From contig JAHEGP010000025.1 of the NCBI GenBank assembly GCA_024645065.1, forward strand, positions 1-19,637: a stretch of 19,637 nt of DNA, written 5' to 3'. Below are positions 16,038 to 19,637 of the stretch, piece after piece. The notes beneath the pieces were generated by a model that saw only the letters and a list, made by a program, of their open reading frames with translations, was not told the origin of the DNA and did not search any database. The position numbers and the translations under genes are program-made. Source of the DNA: Cellvibrionales bacterium (lineage in GTDB: Bacteria; Pseudomonadota; Gammaproteobacteria; Pseudomonadales; JAHEGP01). Every line of letters starts with the position of its first letter. Positions within the stretch are counted from its first letter, which is position 1.

Positions 16038-16450
16038 CCGGCCGCTAAGAGCCATTTGCGCTGTAGAGTTTTCACCCAAACTGCCTAACCAACAATCGGC
16101 GCAGGGATCAGCTTGCCCCTGGCTTTCTACACGGATTGCGATTATGAAGCGCTTGATGGGCTTTGAATACTACTCATTACCATTGAGGCGCGTTTTTCAC
16201 GCAGGCCTGTTCCTCGAGCGTTTCCCGATAACCTCTGACAGCCGATGAAACCCCCTGGGTGTCTACCCGCTTGCGGCGATGGGCACCGGTTTCACCAGGG
16301 ATCGCATCTGCTCATGCCTGCCGGCCTCCACGTGACCCAGCGCCAGCGCCATCGCCATCATACTGCCAGTGCCAGACGACTCATAGGCCAGCACACGCAT
16401 GCGCACCAGATCAGGGTTCAGCCGGAGGCCAGGTGTTTCACTTCACGCCC

Positions 16451-16458
16451 TAAGGAGG
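16451..16458 (+). promoter_or_regulatory. Strong Shine-Dalgarno before the broken MAPEG gene
   Basis: TAAGGAGG ends six bases before the ATG at 16465. It is among the best ribosome-binding sites in the window and fixes the start of the MAPEG reading frame. It shows that translation was once well adapted, in contrast to the amber codon 43 codons later. Confidence 0.7.
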
Positions 16459-16464
16459 CTGAAA

Positions 16465-16851
16465 ATGACGGTAGAACTCTCGATGCTGGTGTACAGTGCG
16501 CTGCTTTTCCTGGTAATCATACTCGTACAGGCGGGTCTCGCCATTGCCCAGAACGGCTTGATGGCGCAGGCCGGGAGCCGCGACAGCCTGCCCTAGTCAT
16601 CAGTTCTTCGACAGCGCCTGCAGCGGCTCTCGTCCAACATGCAGGAGAACCTGGTTATCTTTTCCGCCGTCGTGCTTGTGGCCATTGCGGTGGGTGTTTC
16701 CAACGATTCGACGGCCCTTGGCGCGAGCATATTTTTCTTTGCTCGCTTGGCCCATGCGATCATTTATGCCTTCGGCTGGCCGGTCGTCAGGCCGCTGTTC
16801 TACTTTGCCAGCCTCTACGGCATTGCGCTGATAGTGATAGAGCTCTTGTGA
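16465..16851 (+). pseudogene. MAPEG-family membrane protein interrupted by an in-frame amber codon
   Basis: The MAPEG family comprises small four-helix membrane proteins related to eicosanoid and glutathione metabolism; bacterial members are of unknown role. The first 43 codons (MTVELSMLVYSALLFLVIIL, then QNGLMAQAGSRDSLP) match the N-terminal helix and the loop of the family. A TAG at 16594-16596 then stops translation. The same frame continues without a gap (QRLQRLSSNMQENL, then ALGASIFFFARLAHAIIYAF) through helices 2-4 to TGA at 16849-16851, giving 128 codons, the family length. Spacing across the stop aligns residue for residue with relatives, so a single point change in a sense codon explains it. 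It could be restarted at the ATG at 16639, but I treat it as a nonsense pseudogene unless suppression or read error is shown. Confidence 0.8.
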
Positions 16852-16931
16852 AGTCGCTGCTAACCAGGCTGGTACCGCTGTCACACTATAACTGGAACCG
16901 CTCGTCGGTTTGCAAAGCAGCTCCTGAAAAA

Positions 16932-16990
16932 TGGGGTCAGGTCTGCAAAATTGGGTCAGGTCTTGAATTGTGAATTCAAGCGATCTGACC
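16932..16990 (+). repeat. Direct repeat and hairpin upstream of the transposase relic
   Basis: GGGTCAGGTCT occurs twice in tandem (within 16933-16944 and 16953-16963). The second copy opens a hairpin: CTTGAATT (16962-16969), loop GTG, AATTCAAG (16973-16980) gives a perfect 8-bp stem, extended after a bulge by GTCAG (16955-16959) with CTGAC (16985-16989). The relic's ATG follows at 16996. REP-associated transposases commonly lie beside such GC-tipped palindromes, which fits a REP/IS200-like end. Confidence 0.6.
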
Positions 16991-16995
16991 TACAT

Positions 16996-17410
16996 ATGCC
17001 AGCCAGGGCCAGGCCACTGCGAATTGAATGTGCCGGTGCGTTGTATTACGACGCGCCGGAGGTGAGGGGCGGGAGGACATTTATCGTGCACGCAGGGGGA
17101 TCGGGAGAAAGGTTTTCGGTCTTTGCTCAGGTCTGCGATCGGTTCAACTGCGCTTGCCATAGTTGCTGCTTGATGAGCAATCATTACCACCTGCTTGTCG
17201 AGACCTGAGAGCAAGCTTTTACGAAATATGCGCAGTTGAACGGCGTTTAAGCGCAACAGTTAAACAGTTCTACAGGTCCCGCCTCGTGTTGGCCATGTCT
17301 TTCAAGGCCGTTGCAACGTCATTCTGTTGCAGAAGGAAGCCGATAGATTGTAGCTCGCGTTTTATATTGTGCTGAGCCTGGTGCGGACGGATATGGTTCG
17401 CTCGGCAAGG
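16996..17410 (+). pseudogene. Remnant of REP-associated tyrosine transposase (Y1, IS200-like)
   Basis: The intact family nicks and joins single-stranded DNA at REP palindromes. The first 70 codons read RPLRIECAGALYY at the start and CHSCCLMSNHYHLLVET at the end, including the HUH metal motif HYH. Between them the region that is normally HVTSRG-like is altered. TGA at 17206 stops the frame; EQAFTKYAQLNGV and TAA at 17248 follow in the same frame. Homology then moves to the next frame (about 17282: PRVGHVFQGR, then VILLQKEADRL), hits TAG at 17351, and continues as LAFYIVLSLVRTDMVRSA to about 17408, keeping the likely catalytic Tyr. Three stops, one frame change and loss of the C-terminus show an old, dead copy. 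The 3' limit is approximate. Confidence 0.8.
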
Positions 17411-17575
17411 GCTGGCAGTGAAGCAGTGATCGCTGGATCGCTGCAGATAATTCTTTGCGACAATTTGCTTGACCGGCGCACACTTGATAGCGTGTATTAT
17501 GAATCTGCTACCAAGCGTGCAGCTTAACCTTGGGACGCGCTTATCGCGCTGTCCAGGTTTTGGGGCCCACGTCCC

Positions 17576-18764
17576 ATGACGATAACGACAAGAGCACTGT
17601 TGCAGCAGGCTCAAGAGCAAACCGGGCTGGCAGATTTTGGCGACGACTGGTTCATGGGACCGCTGGCGGCCTATGTGACTGACCTCGAGGCCGATCACCT
17701 GTCGGATTTTGGCAGGACGTTCCTGGCCCGGCAGGCGGTGAAGGACCTTGCCAGGAGGTTGCGTATCATCGACTGCCTCGCGCGCAATCCTGGCAGCGAG
17801 GAGACACCGATACCGCCCATCCTGTATGTCACCGGCCACGAGCGCTCGGGAACAACCCCGCTGCACAACCTGCTGGCGCTTCACAGCGGCGCCCGGTTTT
17901 TGTCGCGCTGGGAGTTGATGATGCCCACGCCGCCCCCTGAAGCGGCGAGTTTTCAGGAGGACCCGAGACGGCTGGAGGTCCGGAAATCCATCGATGCCCT
18001 GTGCGCGGTACCGACCTGGAAACTATGCACTGGGTGGAGGCGGATGATCCCGAAGAGTGCGTTTGGGGCTTTATGGATTGCAACGGGATCGTGGGCATGG
18101 CGCCCTCACTGCTGATGCTCGGCTGGGCGGAGTGGCTGACGGAAAAGGACCTCACCCCCAGCTTCGCCAACTATCGGAAAATCATCCAGTTGCTGACCTG
18201 GAAGAACCCGGTTCCGGAGGGGGCTTCCTGGTGCTCAAGGCACCCCAGGTTACCCGCCACCTGGCGAGTTTGTGCGGCGTGTTTCCCGAGGCCCGCTTTG
18301 TTTACCTGCACCGGGACCCGTACCGGGTATTGACCTCTTTCTGTACCTTGTTGGATATCGTCAATGGCCCCTTTCTGCAGGATCCGGACTACCAGTTGCA
18401 CAGGGACCTGCAGGACTCAAACCTGTTGCGGCGCATGGGGCAGGCCTACGCAGGGATGTCCGTCTTCGCGGATAGTCACCCCGACCATGTAATCAACCTG
18501 CAGTATGTGGCCCTGCTGGACGACCCGGTAGGGGAGGTCACCCGACTGTATAAGCAGGCGTTCTATCCGCTGGACGCCAACCTGGGAGACAAGATCGGGC
18601 AATTCCTGGGGCGGCAGAAGTCCGGTGGCCGGGCGAGGCCCCGCAAACAGCTCTCCGATCACGGTTATACCCGGCAAGCGGTGGAGTCGGACCCGCAGAT
18701 CAGCACATACCTGGGCCGCTACCATGTTATGTTGGAGCGCACACGCAATACAGGAGCAAAATAA
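17576..18764 (+). pseudogene. Sulfotransferase-family gene with two -1 frame breaks
   Basis: PAPS-dependent sulfotransferase-like protein, about 396 residues if repaired; substrate unknown. The frame starting at ATG 17576 gives an N-terminal helical region (QTGLADFGDDWF) and the 5'-phosphosulfate loop VTGHERSGTTPLHNLLALH at about residues 85-103. Near 18000 the homology jumps to another frame (GTDLETMHWVEADDPEECVW, then LLMLGWAEWL). Near 18219-18223, a G5 run, it jumps again (GGFLVLKAPQVTRHL) and runs to TAA at 18762-18764 with the 3'-phosphate region VYLHRDPYRVLTSF and the LSDHGYTRQAVE ending. Each break is equivalent to one lost base. All three pieces are family-like, so this is one gene, either decayed or misread. 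The damaged metallo-hydrolase gene follows immediately in the same frame. Confidence 0.8.
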
Positions 18765-19573
18765 AATCTGGCAATCCTGTTCGCCGCTGTGTTGTTACTC
18801 CTGCCCCTGCAGGCTTTCGCCGGCCCTCAACTGTTCGTCTTTGACTGCGGCTCCGTCAAGATGAACAGCCTGGAAATGTTCGGGTTGGAGGAGGGGGACT
18901 CGGATTTCACTGAGCTGTTCGTGCCCTGCTACCTGATCAGGCACGACAAGGGAATGCTGCTGGGGGATGGTGGCTTGCCCCGGTCTGTTGCCGATGCCGA
19001 TGGCCCGGTCATTATCGATGCGCGGAGCATGGTCTATGAAAAATGGTGATCGAGCAACAATTGGCTGCAATGGACCTGAGCGGCGCAGACATTACCCATG
19101 CCGCCAATTCCCACCTCCATTTTGACCACGCCGTTGCCGCCAACTATTTTCTCGAGAGCGAAGTGCTCATGCAGCGCAGCGAGTGGGACGCGGCTTTTGC
19201 CGAAGATGCGGAGTGTATAGACACAAACTTGTTTGATGGGCTGAAAGGGGCAAGGCTTAGCTTTGTGGACGGTGATCACGATGTTTTCGGAAATGGCAGC
19301 GTCAGGTTGATCTACGCTCCCGGGCACACCACCGGTCACCAGGTGCTGATAGTGAACTTGGACAATACCGGGTCCATTCTGCTGTCCTCCGATCTCTATC
19401 ACACCCGGGCCAATCGAAAGTTACAGCGGTCGCCGACCTTCAATTCTGATGCCCGGCAGACGCTCGCCTCTATGGAAAAGATTGAGCGGCTGTTGGTTGA
19501 GAGCGGGGCGACCCTGTGGATAGAACACCACAAGGCGCTGGCCGATACCCTGAAAAAAGCGCCGGAGTTCTAA
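18765..19573 (+). pseudogene. Secreted MBL-fold metallo-hydrolase (AHL-lactonase-like) with frame break
   Basis: Metallo-beta-lactamase-fold hydrolase close to the N-acyl-homoserine-lactone lactonase-like group; real substrate unknown. The N-terminal part shows a signal peptide (ILFAAVLLLLPLQAFA, cleavage before GPQ) and then FVFDCGSVKMNSLEMFGL and LFVPCYLIRH. It shifts frame at an A5 run (19039-19043): the first frame ends in TGA at 19047-19049, and the second resumes with MVIEQQLAAMDLS. The second part has the metal motif HLHFDH (coding 19112-19129), GHTTGH near 19325 and SSDLYH, so zinc ligands are present. No normal start codon precedes the signal peptide: CTG at 18768 or GTG at 18789 are the only nearby options, so the start may also be damaged. 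It begins directly after the sulfotransferase stop, suggesting a former operon. Confidence 0.75.
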
Positions 19574-19575
19574 GA

Positions 19576-19637
19576 CTAACCGCTGGGTATTCCGAGCACG
19601 AACACCCCCAGGCAGACCAGGCCCACGGCAGCAGACA
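19576..19637 (-). CDS. Possible C-terminal end of a leftward membrane-protein gene (partial)
   Basis: Reading leftward from the window edge, one frame gives SAAVGLVCLGVFVLGIPSG followed by TAG (complement of 19576-19578). This looks like the last membrane helix of an inner-membrane protein and lies two bases from the convergent hydrolase stop. Only about 20 codons are visible, so the family cannot be named and chance cannot be excluded. Confidence 0.35.
   Translation of the reverse strand, partial: SAAVGLVCLGVFVLGIPSG

Larger units (their letters stand above)
15911..16464. other. 554-base intergenic region upstream of parC
   Basis: I find no convincing gene here. The plus-strand open frame running through 16245-16973 and the overlapping one at 16259-16453 have no family-like sequence and no ribosome-binding site. 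A minus-strand frame of 45 codons (16263-16400) has a protein-like look but no Shine-Dalgarno. The region holds the nested hairpins at 16001-16037 and ends in the strong Shine-Dalgarno of the damaged MAPEG gene. The parC promoter should lie here, but no clear -35/-10 pair was identified. Confidence 0.6.

Noticed and set aside
16263..16400. 45-codon minus-strand frame rich in Met and Ala (MMAMALALGHVEAGRHE)
   Set aside because: It looks mildly protein-like, but has no Shine-Dalgarno and no recognised family. In GC-rich sequence an open stretch of this length is common. It could be a gene remnant, which a homology search would settle.
16465..16851. Two separate small membrane proteins, such as a toxin or holin pair
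   Set aside because: Both parts are in the same frame and align continuously with one MAPEG protein across the stop.
16245..16973. 242-codon plus-strand open frame across the MAPEG region
   Set aside because: It reads through the MAPEG gene in another frame, has mixed His/Arg/Cys-rich composition and no ribosome-binding site.
1..19637. CRISPR arrays, tRNA or rRNA genes, riboswitches, phage or plasmid genes
   Set aside because: No regularly spaced repeats, cloverleaf-like or rRNA-like sequence, or phage/plasmid proteins were seen on either strand.

Overview
The window comes from the chromosome of a moderately GC-rich gammaproteobacterium. Gene order resembles the Pseudomonas stretch orn, rsgA, rhdA, psd, (PA4958-like gene), fimX, serB, (ahpA-like gene), parC. 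There is no motAB pair between rsgA and rhdA, and the efp-epmA-epmB module sits between psd and the fimX pair. That gene order and the protein motifs suggest a relative of Pseudomonas or a marine Cellvibrionales/Halieaceae-type lineage. I cannot fix the genus from sequence alone.

Positions 1-15910 hold tightly packed and apparently intact housekeeping genes. They are: the 3' part of queG (queuosine in tRNA); convergent orn (oligoribonuclease); divergent rsgA (ribosome-assembly GTPase) followed by rhdA (rhodanese) and psd (phosphatidylserine decarboxylase); a leftward efp-epmA pair whose divergent neighbour epmB begins 39 bases away, so that EF-P, its lysine 2,3-aminomutase and its ligase are encoded together; a rightward pair made of a 604-residue protein with a PilZ-like C-terminal region and a FimX-like protein with receiver-like, PAS, degenerate GGDEF and degenerate EAL domains, probably a cyclic-di-GMP sensing unit for surface motility; leftward serB with a divergent AhpA/YtjB-type membrane protein; and leftward parC.

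Positions 15911-19637 look very different. A 554-base non-coding stretch upstream of parC contains two nested, mutually exclusive hairpins. It is followed by four consecutive damaged genes: a MAPEG-family membrane protein cut by an in-frame amber codon, a relic of a REP-associated (Y1/HUH) transposase preceded by a direct repeat and a hairpin, a sulfotransferase needing two -1 frame changes, and a secreted metallo-beta-lactamase-fold hydrolase needing one. The last 62 bases may be the C-terminal end of a leftward membrane-protein gene. The dense damage after 15.9 kb of intact genes marks either a decaying accessory island or a stretch of poor sequence. The transposase relic and the amber codon argue for real decay, while the frame breaks in G5 and A5 runs leave sequencing error possible.

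No CRISPR array, tRNA, rRNA or intact mobile element was seen.
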